The notes under the pieces were generated by a model that saw nothing but the letters and a program-made list of their open reading frames with translations, searched no databases and was not told where the DNA came from. A program made the position numbers and the translations under genes. Positions 35,395-45,038 of a stretch of DNA of 64,000 nucleotides are shown here, piece by piece (the first letter of the stretch is position 1; every line of letters begins with the position of its first letter). Location of the stretch: NCBI RefSeq assembly GCF_014645495.1, contig NZ_BMLV01000001.1, positions 588,945 through 652,944 of the forward strand, written 5' to 3'. This DNA is from Cloacibacterium rupense (GTDB lineage: Bacteria > Bacteroidota > Bacteroidia > Flavobacteriales > Weeksellaceae).

Positions 35395-36230
35395 TATTCT
35401 TCGTTGATGAGTTTAATTTTGTCTTCTAAAATCTCGATAATATTTTCTTTATACAAACCACCAATTGCTTTTTTGAAATTCTTTTTGCTCATTTGTAGCT
35501 CCTCTTTAATTTCCTCTGGTGAAGAATCATCAGTAAGATAAAGCAACCCGTAGTTTTCTTCCAGTTTATCTAGAATTTTTTGTTTGAACTCATCTATATT
35601 TTGTACAAAACCTTGTTTCTGAAGCGTAACATCAATTTTACCATCTTCTCTAATGGTTTTGATGTAGCCAATTTCTTCGGACAAAGGATAGAGTTTTTTG
35701 AAAACATCTGATGTATAGACCAATCCTAGATATTTTTTATTGATAACCACATTCCAACCTAATTCTGATTGTCCAGCGATAATTAAATCTACTTTTTCAC
35801 CCGCTTTGAAAGGTACATTTTCGTAATTTTGGTTTCTTTTGAACTTGGTAGTTCCTGTAATTCTTCCAGACGCTTCGTCTATGTAAACATAAACCAAATA
35901 ACGTTTTCCTTCGATAATTTTACCTTTTTGTTGTTTATAAGGAACAAATAAATCTTTTATAATTCCCCAATCCATAAAAGCACCACTTGGCAAAGATTGC
36001 ACACAATTCATCACGGCAAACTCTCCTACTTCTGCATTGGGGATCTCTGTAGTGGCTTTCAACCTATCATCATCTTGATAAACGAAAACTTCCACATCAT
36101 TGTCTATTTCTGCGTTTTCATCTAAAAATATTTTGGGTAAAAAAGCGCGTTCACCATTTTCTGATTCCAAAAAAGCTCCAGAATTATTAATTTCTGCTAT
36201 TTTTAACGTTTGAGTTTTTCCTAATTTCAT
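35394..36230 (-). CDS. cvfB: CvfB-like S1 RNA-binding protein
   Basis: This 278-residue cytoplasmic protein has several S1-type OB folds in a row: residues about 1-60 (KIAEINNSGAFLES), 65-130 (GAFMDWGIIKDLFVPYKQQ), 145-215 (GWNVVINKKYLGLVYTSDVF), and a C-terminal winged helix (SPEEIKEELQMSKKNFKKAIGGLYKENII). This domain order is that of CvfB/YitL, which binds RNA and influences virulence or stress gene expression in Firmicutes. A -7 element (CAAAGGTA on the plus strand) lies at 36282-36289. It is a single gene. Confidence 0.9.
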   Translation of the reverse strand: MKLGKTQTLKIAEINNSGAFLESENGERAFLPKIFLDENAEIDNDVEVFVYQDDDRLKATTEIPNAEVGEFAVMNCVQSLPSGAFMDWGIIKDLFVPYKQQKGKIIEGKRYLVYVYIDEASGRITGTTKFKRNQNYENVPFKAGEKVDLIIAGQSELGWNVVINKKYLGLVYTSDVFKKLYPLSEEIGYIKTIREDGKIDVTLQKQGFVQNIDEFKQKILDKLEENYGLLYLTDDSSPEEIKEELQMSKKNFKKAIGGLYKENIIEILEDKIKLINEE

Positions 36231-36320
36231 TGTATTATTTTTAAAACTTTGTCAAAGATTTCAAACTTTAACAAAGTATTGCAAAGGTAAGTTATTATTT
36301 TTGAAAGCTTCAATCTGAAA

Positions 36321-37694
36321 TCAATTCATAGTTTTTAAAATAATCTTCAAATCTTCTTCAGTAGTATCTGGATTTATGAAACAAAATCTTGCAACTGTTT
36401 CTAATTCATTATCTTTTTGCCATTTGGTTGGTGTCACAAGAGCAATATTTTCTTTATGATTTCTGTAAGTCCAATTGTAATAATCTTCTGGTTTCCAGCC
36501 TTTTCTTCTAAAGAGTACACAGCTTAAACCCGGTTCTCTTACCATTTCTAAATTCGGGTTTTCATCTATTAATTCTTTAGCTTTTTGTGCTAAATCTAAG
36601 CCAATTTCTACAGCTTTTCTATAAGTTTCTGTTCCGTGCATGGCTAAGGAAAACCAAAGCGATAAACCTCGTAATTTTCTGGTTAGTTGTACTTGATAAT
36701 CTGATGGATTAAAGCCTTTAGCTCCTTCATCTTGAAAAATATCCAAATAAGAACCGTGTTGAGAAAGAGCTTCCTTTGCAAAATCTGGATTTTTGTACAA
36801 AACTGCTCCACAATCGTAAGTGGTGAACAACCATTTGTGAGGATCTATCGTAATGCTATCTGCTTTTTCTATACCGTTAAAAAGGTGTCTTACTTTTGGT
36901 GAGGCCAAAGCGCCACCACCATATGCTGCATCTACATGAAACCAAAGTCCCATTTCTTGACAAAGATTGGCAATTCCGTCTAAATCATCTATAATACCTG
37001 CGTTAGTAGTTCCTGCCGTTGCAATAACAGCAAAAAGTCTATTTCTGTCTTCCAAAGACATTTTCAGAATTTCATCTCTTACATCTTTTGCATTCAGTTT
37101 TTCTTCTTTATTAATGAGATAAACGTCTGTATCTGTAATTTTTGCCATCATAATTACCGAAGAATGCGCACCGCCAGAAGTTATAATTAAGCCTTTTTTG
37201 TTTTTATTTTCAGGATTTTTACTTCTCCAAAATTCTCTAGCCGTCACAATCGCCGAAAGATTAGCGCCAGAACCACCTGGTGTAAAAACACCAAAAGCAC
37301 CTTCTGGAAGACCTGTAAGAGATACAATCCATTCCATAGCTTGGTTCTCTGCAAAAATACCACCAGCACCAAGCATCCAATACGAACCGTGAATATTGGA
37401 AGAAGAAGTCACCAAGTCAAACAAAATAGATGCTCTGGAAGGCGCAGAAGGGACAAAAGATAAGTTTCTGGGATGATTGATAGGAACATTGGCTTTAGAC
37501 AAAATATCTGTCCAAATTTTGAAAGCTTTTTCCCCTGAAATTCCTTCTGGGGTAATGGTCTCCCCTACCAATTCTTTGAGTTCTGAAGCTTTTTTGGGAC
37601 TTCCTAATTCTGGACTATTATCCGTAACTCTATTGATGGAATACTTCATAATATCCAAAGTCATTTCAATAAAATCAATGTCTATATTGTGCAT
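36321..37694 (-). CDS. Group II pyridoxal-dependent amino-acid decarboxylase
   Basis: This 457-residue PLP enzyme has its cofactor lysine Lys287 in DPHKWLF. Upstream are the cofactor-contact motifs GVFTPGGSGANLSAI and GLWFHVDAAYGGGA. The N-terminal MLGAGGIFAENQAMEWI helix fits aromatic-, diaminobutyrate- and glutamate-type decarboxylases of fold type I. The substrate cannot be fixed by eye; diaminobutyrate or an aromatic amino acid are possible. It is a single gene with terminators on both sides of the cluster. Confidence 0.88.
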   Translation of the reverse strand: MHNIDIDFIEMTLDIMKYSINRVTDNSPELGSPKKASELKELVGETITPEGISGEKAFKIWTDILSKANVPINHPRNLSFVPSAPSRASILFDLVTSSSNIHGSYWMLGAGGIFAENQAMEWIVSLTGLPEGAFGVFTPGGSGANLSAIVTAREFWRSKNPENKNKKGLIITSGGAHSSVIMMAKITDTDVYLINKEEKLNAKDVRDEILKMSLEDRNRLFAVIATAGTTNAGIIDDLDGIANLCQEMGLWFHVDAAYGGGALASPKVRHLFNGIEKADSITIDPHKWLFTTYDCGAVLYKNPDFAKEALSQHGSYLDIFQDEGAKGFNPSDYQVQLTRKLRGLSLWFSLAMHGTETYRKAVEIGLDLAQKAKELIDENPNLEMVREPGLSCVLFRRKGWKPEDYYNWTYRNHKENIALVTPTKWQKDNELETVARFCFINPDTTEEDLKIILKTMN

Positions 37695-37736
37695 TTTATT
37701 ACTTTTTGTCTTGTCTATAAAGATAAGAATAAAAAA

Positions 37737-37758
37737 AGAGAAGCAAAAGTACTTCTCT
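37737..37758 (-). terminator. Terminator touching the stop of the 37759-38238 gene
   Basis: Stem AGAGAAG/CTTCTCT with an 8-base loop. On the minus strand it is followed by seven T residues. Confidence 0.75.
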
Positions 37759-38238
37759 CTATTTTTGGTTTTTTAAATCTTTTTTAAATTCATTTGAAAG
37801 TTTGATAAAATCAAAAGATTCAGATTTTTCCTCTTCTAACTTCTTTATCAGTTTATTGTTATGGAAGTAATACCTATTTTTATAAAGTAATTTTGGTTTT
37901 TCTAAAAAACCATTTTCGCTAACTGACTGATATTTAGAATTTAAAACAAAAATTAATTGATTGTCTTTATAATAATATTCAGTTACAATATTCCAAGCAG
38001 AAAGTCCCTCAAAATGGGTAATTTTCCTTAATTGATAATTCCTGTAATATCCTTTTAATTCTTGTCCGTTATCTCTTGCTTCTTTTTTTATATCAACAAA
38101 ATAATCATTTGGAATGGTTTTAATTTTGAAATTTTTGGTGTTGTTAATTTTTTCAACTTCTTTTTTAATCAAATCTATATTTTGAGAAAAACCGAAAGTG
38201 AAACTTAGTAAAAGTAGGAATAAAAGATATTTTTTCAT
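37759..38238 (-). CDS. Hypothetical exported protein
   Basis: This 159-residue protein has a signal peptide (MKKYLLFLLLLSFTFGFSQ). The mature part is basic, with a beta-rich centre (WNIVTEYYYKDNQLIFVLNSKYQ, then YYFHNNKLIKKLEEEK). This pattern of alternating Tyr/Asn/Lys strands is common in uncharacterised flavobacterial periplasmic proteins. No known motif is seen. It starts 2 bp after the stop of the 38241-38804 membrane-protein gene, so the two form one operon. Confidence 0.65.
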   Translation of the reverse strand: MKKYLLFLLLLSFTFGFSQNIDLIKKEVEKINNTKNFKIKTIPNDYFVDIKKEARDNGQELKGYYRNYQLRKITHFEGLSAWNIVTEYYYKDNQLIFVLNSKYQSVSENGFLEKPKLLYKNRYYFHNNKLIKKLEEEKSESFDFIKLSNEFKKDLKNQK

Positions 38239-38240
38239 GA

Positions 38241-38804
38241 TTATTTACTTGCATCAAAAGGTAAAGTTCTTGAATTTTTATTTTGCGGAATTAATTCACT
38301 TTTATCTTTATTGAAAAAGTAAATACTATCTAATTTTACATCATAATTTTCAATTAAATCTTTTCTTTTTAAGAATATGTAATTTCCTTTATTCTCATAT
38401 TTACCTTTTTTAACACATTTTCCATGATTGCCTCTATATTTTAATTCAAAATGATTGTCTTCTAATAAAGTAAGACTTACTCTGTAATTTTCTTGACTTT
38501 CTCCTATCCAAATTACATCATAACTATGATGATAAAGATAACGTATTAAAAAAAATAATAAAATAGCACCTATTGTACATAAAAAATACAATTTAGTAAC
38601 TCTATTTCTATCTGATTTATTTTTTTCATTTTTATGTTCATTATAAATTGAAAGCAAAACAACATTAATTATAAACAAAATAACTAAAAAAGGGATAATG
38701 AAAATAAGTCCAACACTAGAACAATAATCACCAAAATCAAAAAGTAAATAACAAATTAACCCAGCAATTATAATTAAAGAAAGATGTTTTAGAAATTTTC
38801 GCAT
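38241..38804 (-). CDS. Hypothetical membrane protein
   Basis: This 187-residue protein has three or four hydrophobic helices in the first half (HLSLIIIAGLICYLLF, LIFIIPFLVILFIINVVLL, LCTIGAILLFFLIRYLY). The C-terminal domain of about 85 residues is beta-rich and lies outside the membrane (VSLTLLEDNHFELKYRGNHGKCVKKGKYENKGNYIFLKR, split over strands). The domain resembles small lipocalin-like or DUF-type folds. It is followed within 2 bp by the exported-protein gene. The function is unknown. Confidence 0.65.
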   Translation of the reverse strand: MRKFLKHLSLIIIAGLICYLLFDFGDYCSSVGLIFIIPFLVILFIINVVLLSIYNEHKNEKNKSDRNRVTKLYFLCTIGAILLFFLIRYLYHHSYDVIWIGESQENYRVSLTLLEDNHFELKYRGNHGKCVKKGKYENKGNYIFLKRKDLIENYDVKLDSIYFFNKDKSELIPQNKNSRTLPFDASK

Positions 38805-38832
38805 TATAATATTTTATATCAAATTTACAAAA

Positions 38833-38856
38833 AAAGAGAAGCCGAAACTTCTCTTT
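38833..38856 (-). terminator. Terminator of lpdA
   Basis: Stem AAAGAGAAG/CTTCTCTTT with loop CCGAAA, followed on the minus strand by TTTTTGT. It lies 31 bp past the lpdA stop. Confidence 0.78.
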
Positions 38857-38886
38857 AATTTTAAAATATTTTAATTTTTTAATGAA

Positions 38887-40290
38887 TTACATATGTATCG
38901 CACGTTTACCTGTTGCATCTAAACACGCTTCTTTTATCGCTTCTGTAAATGTAGGATGTGCATGAGAACTGCGTGCAATATCTTCTGCACTAGCTCTAAA
39001 TTCCATCGCAATTACCGCTTCTGCAATCATATCTGCTGCTCTCGCTCCTATCATATGAACACCTAAAATCTCGTCGGTTTTTTCGTCTGCCAAAACTTTT
39101 ATTAAGCCATCAATATCGCCAGAAGCACGGCTTCTTCCTAAAGCTCTCATCGGGAAAGAACCTACTTTGTAAGCTGCTCCTTCTTCTTTTAATTGCTCTT
39201 CAGTTTTGCCAACTCCTGCAACTTCTGGCCAAGTATAAACTACACCTGGAATAAGATTATAATTAATATGAGGTTTTTGTCCTGCCAAAGTTTCTGCCAC
39301 GAAAACGCCTTCTTCTTCCGCTTTGTGAGCCAACATTGCACCTTTTACCACGTCACCAATCGCATAAATATTCGCAACATTGGTTTGTAAATGGTCGTTT
39401 ACTTTTACTCTTCCTCTTTCATCTAAATCTACACCAGCATTTTCAAGGCCAAGTCCTTCTGTATATGGTTTTCTGCCTACAGAAACCAAAACGTAGTCTC
39501 CTTCTACTGAAACTTCTTCACCTTTTTTATCTTTAGCAGTTACTTTTACAGAATCTCCATTTCTTTCCACAGATTGTACACCTGTAGAAAGCATGAATTT
39601 CATGCCTTGTTTTTTCAAAACTTTTTGTAGTTCTTTAGACAAAGCACCATCCATAGTTGGGATAATTTTGTCCATAAATTCCACTACTGTCACTTGTGAA
39701 CCTAATCTCAAATAAACAGAACCTAATTCAAGACCAATTACACCACCACCAATTACGACTAAATGCTTCGGAATTTCTTTTAAATTTAAAGCTTCTGTAG
39801 AAGTAATAATTCTTTCTTTATCTAAAGTAATGAAAGGCAAATTACTTGGTTTAGAACCAGTTGCAATAATGGTATATTTAGATTCGATGCTTTCTGAAGA
39901 ACCATCTTTTTTAGAAATTATAATTTTAGTAGCAGATTCGAAGCTTCCTAAACCTTCAAAAACCGTTACTTTATTCTTATCCATTAGGAAATTGATTCCT
40001 TTAGTAGTCATTTCTACCACTTCATTTTTACGGGCAACCATTCTTGCCAAATCTGCCTTTGGCTCGTTGATGATAATTCCGTGGCTTTCAAAATTATGAG
40101 CCGCATTATGAAAATGCTCTGAACTGTCTAATAAAGCTTTTGAAGGAATACAACCTACATTAAGACAAGTTCCGCCTAAAGTAGAATATTTCTCAATAAG
40201 TGCAGTTTTGAAGCCCAATTGTGCGCATCTAATAGCAGCAACATAACCACCAGGCCCAGAACCGATTACAGTAACATCGAATTGTGACAT
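38887..40290 (-). CDS. lpdA: Dihydrolipoyl dehydrogenase
   Basis: This 467-residue flavoprotein is the E3 component of pyruvate, 2-oxoglutarate, branched-chain or glycine-cleavage complexes; it reoxidises dihydrolipoamide with NAD. FAD-binding GSGPGG is at residues 10-15. The redox disulfide is Cys42 and Cys47 (GGTCLNVGCIPSK). The NAD fold opens with VVIGGGVIGLELGSV. The catalytic dyad is in HAHPTFTEA (His445, Glu450). No lipoyl-domain genes are adjacent, so the partner complex cannot be named. Confidence 0.95.
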   Translation of the reverse strand: MSQFDVTVIGSGPGGYVAAIRCAQLGFKTALIEKYSTLGGTCLNVGCIPSKALLDSSEHFHNAAHNFESHGIIINEPKADLARMVARKNEVVEMTTKGINFLMDKNKVTVFEGLGSFESATKIIISKKDGSSESIESKYTIIATGSKPSNLPFITLDKERIITSTEALNLKEIPKHLVVIGGGVIGLELGSVYLRLGSQVTVVEFMDKIIPTMDGALSKELQKVLKKQGMKFMLSTGVQSVERNGDSVKVTAKDKKGEEVSVEGDYVLVSVGRKPYTEGLGLENAGVDLDERGRVKVNDHLQTNVANIYAIGDVVKGAMLAHKAEEEGVFVAETLAGQKPHINYNLIPGVVYTWPEVAGVGKTEEQLKEEGAAYKVGSFPMRALGRSRASGDIDGLIKVLADEKTDEILGVHMIGARAADMIAEAVIAMEFRASAEDIARSSHAHPTFTEAIKEACLDATGKRAIHM

Positions 40291-40413
40291 TTTATGTTTA
40301 TTTTTCGTTATAAATTATTTTCGGCTAAAATACGGTTTTAAAAACAAAGACACAAAGTGTTTTCACAAGGAATTATGAATTGTGTTCATCGAATTTTTCT
40401 TACAAATTTTTGT

Positions 40414-41487
40414 TTAGATTTTTTCAAAAACTTCAAAATATTTTTCTAAAATAATTTCTTTAGAAAATCTAGAGTTTATAGAGTTTTTAATCATTTCAGA
40501 ATCGTGTTTTCGTTCTAAAATTTCTAGAATTTTCTTTGCAAATTCTACGTGATTTTCAATATCTGAAATCTCTCCATTAATTTTTGGTTGAATAATTTCA
40601 TTAATTCCACCTTTGCAATTGTTGGCTAATGAATAAGTTCCGCAAGCTCCTGCTTCTAACAAAACATTCGGGAAACCTTCGTATCTGGAACTTAAAACAA
40701 ATAAATCTGCAAACTTCAGAAATGGATAAGGATTTTTTTGTACTCCATGGAAAATTAAGTTTTCCAATCCTAAATCTTTCTTCATTTGATGAAGCAATTC
40801 TTTATCTCTTCCGTCACCTAAAATATGCAATATGATATTTTTATCTTTCAGATTACCAAAAACTTTTAACAAATTATCAAAACCTTTTCTTGAAGATAAA
40901 TTACCCACGGCTACTACATTTTTGTAATCACTTTTGTAGCTTTCTGGTTTTACAGAATTTTCTAATTTTTCTTCAATAAAACTGAAATCTACGGGATTGT
41001 TGATTTTGATAAGTTTCTCTTTTTTAATTTTAAAATTTTCAACCAAATCATTTTTCATATCATCACTCTGACAAATGATTTTGTGATAATTGTTGTAAAA
41101 TTTATAAAAAAATCTTATTTCTCTTCTGGTAACATGCTTAGAGACCACATTGGTTTCTCTGGCTATAAATTTAGTCTTTGGGAAAAGTTTAATAAAGAGC
41201 GATAAATAGGCATTTACTTCTCCAAAACCACTAAAAACAATGTCTGGTTTTCTCTTTCTAATTTGCAGTAAAATAGGTTTTAAAGAATGCCTAATCCTAG
41301 GTGTTTTGATATCGACAATTTCAACATCTTTTTGCAAAAAATCTAGATACAAACCTTCTTTCCTAAGCAGTAAAATGCTGGGAGAGAATTTTTCTCTTGG
41401 CAAATGATTGGCAATGGTAGTTACAATACGCTCTGCACCGCCTGCATTAAGGTCTGGAAGAATGAAAAGGATTGATTTTTTTTTCAA
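40414..41487 (-). CDS. GT4 family glycosyltransferase
   Basis: This 357-residue GT-B glycosyltransferase has the acceptor-side N-domain opening FILPDLNAGGAERIVTTIANHLP. The donor-side C-domain has VAVGNLSSRKGFDNLLKVF, LHILGDGRD and the family signature SSRYEGFPNVLLEAGACG (an E-x7-E motif). Such enzymes add sugars to lipopolysaccharide, capsule or glycoproteins. It is isolated from other polysaccharide genes, so the acceptor is unknown. Confidence 0.9.
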   Translation of the reverse strand: MKKKSILFILPDLNAGGAERIVTTIANHLPREKFSPSILLLRKEGLYLDFLQKDVEIVDIKTPRIRHSLKPILLQIRKRKPDIVFSGFGEVNAYLSLFIKLFPKTKFIARETNVVSKHVTRREIRFFYKFYNNYHKIICQSDDMKNDLVENFKIKKEKLIKINNPVDFSFIEEKLENSVKPESYKSDYKNVVAVGNLSSRKGFDNLLKVFGNLKDKNIILHILGDGRDKELLHQMKKDLGLENLIFHGVQKNPYPFLKFADLFVLSSRYEGFPNVLLEAGACGTYSLANNCKGGINEIIQPKINGEISDIENHVEFAKKILEILERKHDSEMIKNSINSRFSKEIILEKYFEVFEKI

Positions 41488-41542
41488 TTCTACAAATTTT
41501 TATAAATTTTGGCTAATTCAAATTAAATTTTATTTAATAAAA

Positions 41543-41560
41543 AACGGGCTAAAGCCCGTT
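41543..41560 (-). terminator. Terminator of recQ
   Basis: Stem AACGGGC/GCCCGTT with a 4-base loop, A/T-rich on both sides, 21 bp beyond the recQ stop. Confidence 0.75.
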
Positions 41561-41580
41561 TCTATTCAGATTTTTAAAAA

Positions 41581-43782
41581 CTAATTCGCAACGTCTGAAA
41601 TAAACTTAATTCTGAGCATTCTTACTTCATCATCAGACAAATCATCACCAAATTCTGCTAAAATGACTTTCATAGAATCGCTTTCAGATTCATTCATAAA
41701 ATCCATAAATTCTTCTACGATATCTTCGTCAAAATTCTCGTCTATATAATAATCAATATTCAACTTAGTACCTTGATATACAATAGATTCCATTTCAGAA
41801 AGCAATTCATCCATCGTTAAATTTTTTGCTTTGGCGATATCTTCTAAATCTATTTTTTTATCGGTATTTTGTATGATAAAAACTTTATGAGATGACTTGT
41901 TGGCTACGGTTTTTAGCACCATATCTTGAGTTCTCTCAATATCGTTTTCTTCTACATATTTGGCAATAAAATCGGCAAATTCTTTACCGTATTTTTTGGC
42001 TTTACCTTCACCTACTCCATAGACTTTAGCTATTTCTTCTACAGTAATCGGATATTGCACCGTCATGTCTTCTAAACTAGGGTCCATAAAAACGGTGTAA
42101 GGAGGAATTCCGTGTTTTTTGGCCACTTTTTTCCTTAATTCCTTTAATTGTCCGAATAGATTTTGGTCTAGTCCACCACCCGCTTGTACCTGCACTTGTT
42201 CTGCATCTGCGATAGCTGCTAAATCAAATTCTCTATCTTCGGCAATCATAAATTCAGATTTATCTTTTCCTGCTAAGAAATTTTTGGCTTTTTCTGAAAG
42301 TTTCAGTACACCATATGTTTCTATATCTTTTGTTAAGAAATTCTGAACAGTAGCTTGTCTTATGATTGATTTCCAATAATTATCACTTTCTGATTTACCC
42401 ACTCCGAAATGCTTAGAATTTTCTAATTTATACGCTTTGGTAGTAGCAGATTCTTTACCAGAAATCACAGAAATTAAATCTTTGGTCCTGAATTTTTCTT
42501 CTAAATCCTTTACAATTTCTAAGACTTTTTTCAGGTCTTTGGAAGCATCTTTCAGTTTTGGTGGATTTACAGAATTATCATCCATTTTAGCACCATCTCC
42601 ATTAATTGGGTCAAATTCTTCTCCGAAATAATATAATAAATACTGTCTTCTGCTCATAGAAGTTTCTGCATAGCCTACCACTTCATTTAGAAGTTGAAGA
42701 CCAATTTCACGTTCAGAAACTGGTTTTTGAGCTAAGAATTTTTCTAATTTTTCTATATCTTTTGGGTCATAAAAAGCTAGACATATGCCTTCTCCTCCGT
42801 CTCTGCCCGCTCTACCAGTTTCTTGATAATAACTTTCAAGAGATTTTGGGATGTCATAATGGATTACAAATCTTACGTCAGGCTTATCAATTCCCATTCC
42901 GAAGGCAATTGTAGCCACGATAACATCTGCTTCTTCCATCAAGAATTTGTCTTGATTGGCTACTCTAGTTTTTTGGTCTAAACCAGCGTGGTAAGGCAAT
43001 GCATTAATCCCGTTCACCTGTAGCAGTTGAGAAAATTCTTCTACCTTTCTGCGGCTAAGGCAATAGATAATTCCAGATTTTCCTTTGTGCTGATTGATAA
43101 ATTTTACAATTTCTTTATCAACATTTACTTTTGGGCGAATTTCGTAGTAAAGATTAGGTCTATTAAAGCTGTCTTTAAAAACCATTGCATTGTTCATTCC
43201 CAAAGTTTTTTGAATATCATCTTGTACTTTTGGAGTTGCAGTTGCAGTCAATGCAATAACTGGCACTTTTGCAATTTTATCAATAATAAGCTTTAGGTTT
43301 CTATATTCTGGACGGAAATCATGCCCCCATTCAGAAATACAGTGTGCCTCATCTATCGCCACGAAAGAAATTTTAATTTCTTTCAAAAAATTAAGATATT
43401 CTTCTTTTACCAAACTTTCTGGCGCTACATAAAGCAACTTGGTTTTTCCACTTTTTATATCATCAAAAACTTGTTTGGTCTGTGTTTTATTTAGAGAAGA
43501 GTTCAGCACGTGACCTACTCCTTCTTCAGCAGAAATACCATTGATGGCATCTACTTGATTTTTCATCAAAGCAATTAATGGGGAAACGACAATGGCGGTT
43601 CCTTCAGAAATTAAAGCAGGCAATTGATAACATAGAGACTTGCCACCACCTGTTGGCATCAATACAAAAACATCATTCCCTTCTAATAATGTAGAAATAA
43701 TCTGCTCTTGTCTGCCCTTAAAATTTGAAAATCCAAAGTATTTTTTTAGGGCTATAGTTAAATCTTCGTGTTTAGGCTTCAT
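41581..43782 (-). CDS. recQ: ATP-dependent DNA helicase RecQ
   Basis: This 733-residue superfamily 2 helicase has the Walker A motif in MPTGGGKSLCYQLPA, the DEAH-type motif II in VAIDEAHCISEWGHDFRP, motif IV-V in IIYCLSRRKVEEF and VATIAFGMGIDKPDVR, and motif VI in YYQETGRAGRDG. RQC and HRDC domains follow (HRDC near KYGKEFADFIAKYVEE). After the HRDC there is an acidic tail (DENFDEDIVEEFMDFMNESESD). It unwinds recombination and stalled-fork intermediates. A -7 element lies at 43818-43825 (CAAAGATA on the plus strand). Confidence 0.95.
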   Translation of the reverse strand: MKPKHEDLTIALKKYFGFSNFKGRQEQIISTLLEGNDVFVLMPTGGGKSLCYQLPALISEGTAIVVSPLIALMKNQVDAINGISAEEGVGHVLNSSLNKTQTKQVFDDIKSGKTKLLYVAPESLVKEEYLNFLKEIKISFVAIDEAHCISEWGHDFRPEYRNLKLIIDKIAKVPVIALTATATPKVQDDIQKTLGMNNAMVFKDSFNRPNLYYEIRPKVNVDKEIVKFINQHKGKSGIIYCLSRRKVEEFSQLLQVNGINALPYHAGLDQKTRVANQDKFLMEEADVIVATIAFGMGIDKPDVRFVIHYDIPKSLESYYQETGRAGRDGGEGICLAFYDPKDIEKLEKFLAQKPVSEREIGLQLLNEVVGYAETSMSRRQYLLYYFGEEFDPINGDGAKMDDNSVNPPKLKDASKDLKKVLEIVKDLEEKFRTKDLISVISGKESATTKAYKLENSKHFGVGKSESDNYWKSIIRQATVQNFLTKDIETYGVLKLSEKAKNFLAGKDKSEFMIAEDREFDLAAIADAEQVQVQAGGGLDQNLFGQLKELRKKVAKKHGIPPYTVFMDPSLEDMTVQYPITVEEIAKVYGVGEGKAKKYGKEFADFIAKYVEENDIERTQDMVLKTVANKSSHKVFIIQNTDKKIDLEDIAKAKNLTMDELLSEMESIVYQGTKLNIDYYIDENFDEDIVEEFMDFMNESESDSMKVILAEFGDDLSDDEVRMLRIKFISDVAN

Positions 43783-44024
43783 CTTTTAGTGTAAGTTTTA
43801 CTAAATTTGCATCTTACCAAAGATAAGATTTTTTAATGATATCTGAAAATATTTAAAATATTTAAAATATATTTTTTTATGATTCAAAAGTAAGAAATAA
43901 TGGTACTTTACTGCAATTATATAGATTTTTTTAAGAAAACTTTAATATTTTAAAACCTATCTTAATAAATATTATCTTTAACAAATTTAAAAAAAATTGA
44001 TAAAATTTTAAAAAAAATATAAAA

Positions 44025-44978
44025 GTGACCAATATAATAGAACTTGCAAAAAATGCGATTTCAGTAGAAATTTCAGAATTAGTTTCTCTGAAAGAGCGAA
44101 TAGACGAACGTTTCGAAAATGTAGTGAATGAAATATATAAAGCTACAGGAAAATTAATTGTAGTAGGCATAGGAAAATCTGCTCATGTGGGAAATAAAAT
44201 TGTAGCAACTTTAAATTCCACTGGCACACCGTCTCAGTTTTTACATGCTGCAGAGGCTATACATGGTGATTTAGGAGTTATCCAAAAAAATGATGTGGTT
44301 TTGTGTATTTCTAATTCTGGAAATTCACCAGAAATCACTTATCTATTGCCTTTTCTAAAAGATTATTCTAATGCTTTGATTGGGATGACGGGCAATTTAA
44401 AATCTAAATTAGCAGAGGCTTCGGATATTATTCTAGATTCTTCAGTAAGAGTAGAAGCTTGCCCAAATAAGTTAGCACCAACAAGTTCTACCACTGTACA
44501 AATGGCTATAGGAGATGCTTTGGCAGTTTGCTTAATGGAACTTAGAAATTTTAAAGACCAAGATTTTGCAAAATTCCATCCTGGTGGAAATTTGGGTAAA
44601 AATCTCACAGCAAAAGTAGAGCAATTTGTTTCAGAACAGAGACCAGTTGTTGATATCAATTCTAGTATAAAAGATGTTATTGTATCTATATCTGGTTCTA
44701 AACACGGGATTACTGTAGTTACTGAAAATGATAAAATAGTAGGGGTAATTACCGATGGAGATTTAAGAAGAATGCTCTTAAAAACCGATAATATCGGTGG
44801 AATTATCGCCAATGACATTATGTCTAAAAACCCTAAAACTATAGAAAAAGACACTCTAGCAAAAGCAGCAATGACTATTTTGAAACAAAATAATATAGGT
44901 CAATTAATAGTTACTGAAGGTGGAAATTATTTTGGAATTATCGATTTGCATAAATTGCTTGATGAAGGAATAAATTGA
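44025..44978 (+). CDS. kdsD: Arabinose-5-phosphate isomerase (SIS plus CBS)
   Basis: This 317-residue enzyme interconverts ribulose-5-P and arabinose-5-P, the entry step to Kdo. The SIS domain (about 35-180) has GKLIVVGIGKSAHVGNKI, SNSGNSPEI and the catalytic-region motif CPNKLAPTSSTTVQMAIGDA. FHPGGNLGKNL follows, then two CBS repeats (about 205-317). The start is GTG. kdsA lies in the same window (50799), in another operon. The KpsF-type is the alternative, but CBS-containing versions are usually KdsD. Confidence 0.92.
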   Translation: MTNIIELAKNAISVEISELVSLKERIDERFENVVNEIYKATGKLIVVGIGKSAHVGNKIVATLNSTGTPSQFLHAAEAIHGDLGVIQKNDVVLCISNSGNSPEITYLLPFLKDYSNALIGMTGNLKSKLAEASDIILDSSVRVEACPNKLAPTSSTTVQMAIGDALAVCLMELRNFKDQDFAKFHPGGNLGKNLTAKVEQFVSEQRPVVDINSSIKDVIVSISGSKHGITVVTENDKIVGVITDGDLRRMLLKTDNIGGIIANDIMSKNPKTIEKDTLAKAAMTILKQNNIGQLIVTEGGNYFGIIDLHKLLDEGIN

Positions 44979-45038
44979 TAAAAATGATATTAATTGTTTC
45001 AAAAATACTAAACTCGAAAACTCGGAACTAAAATAAAT

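Noticed and set aside
44363..44854. 163-residue minus-strand ORF inside kdsD
   Set aside because: It is antisense to the SIS/CBS coding sequence and shows only antisense composition.
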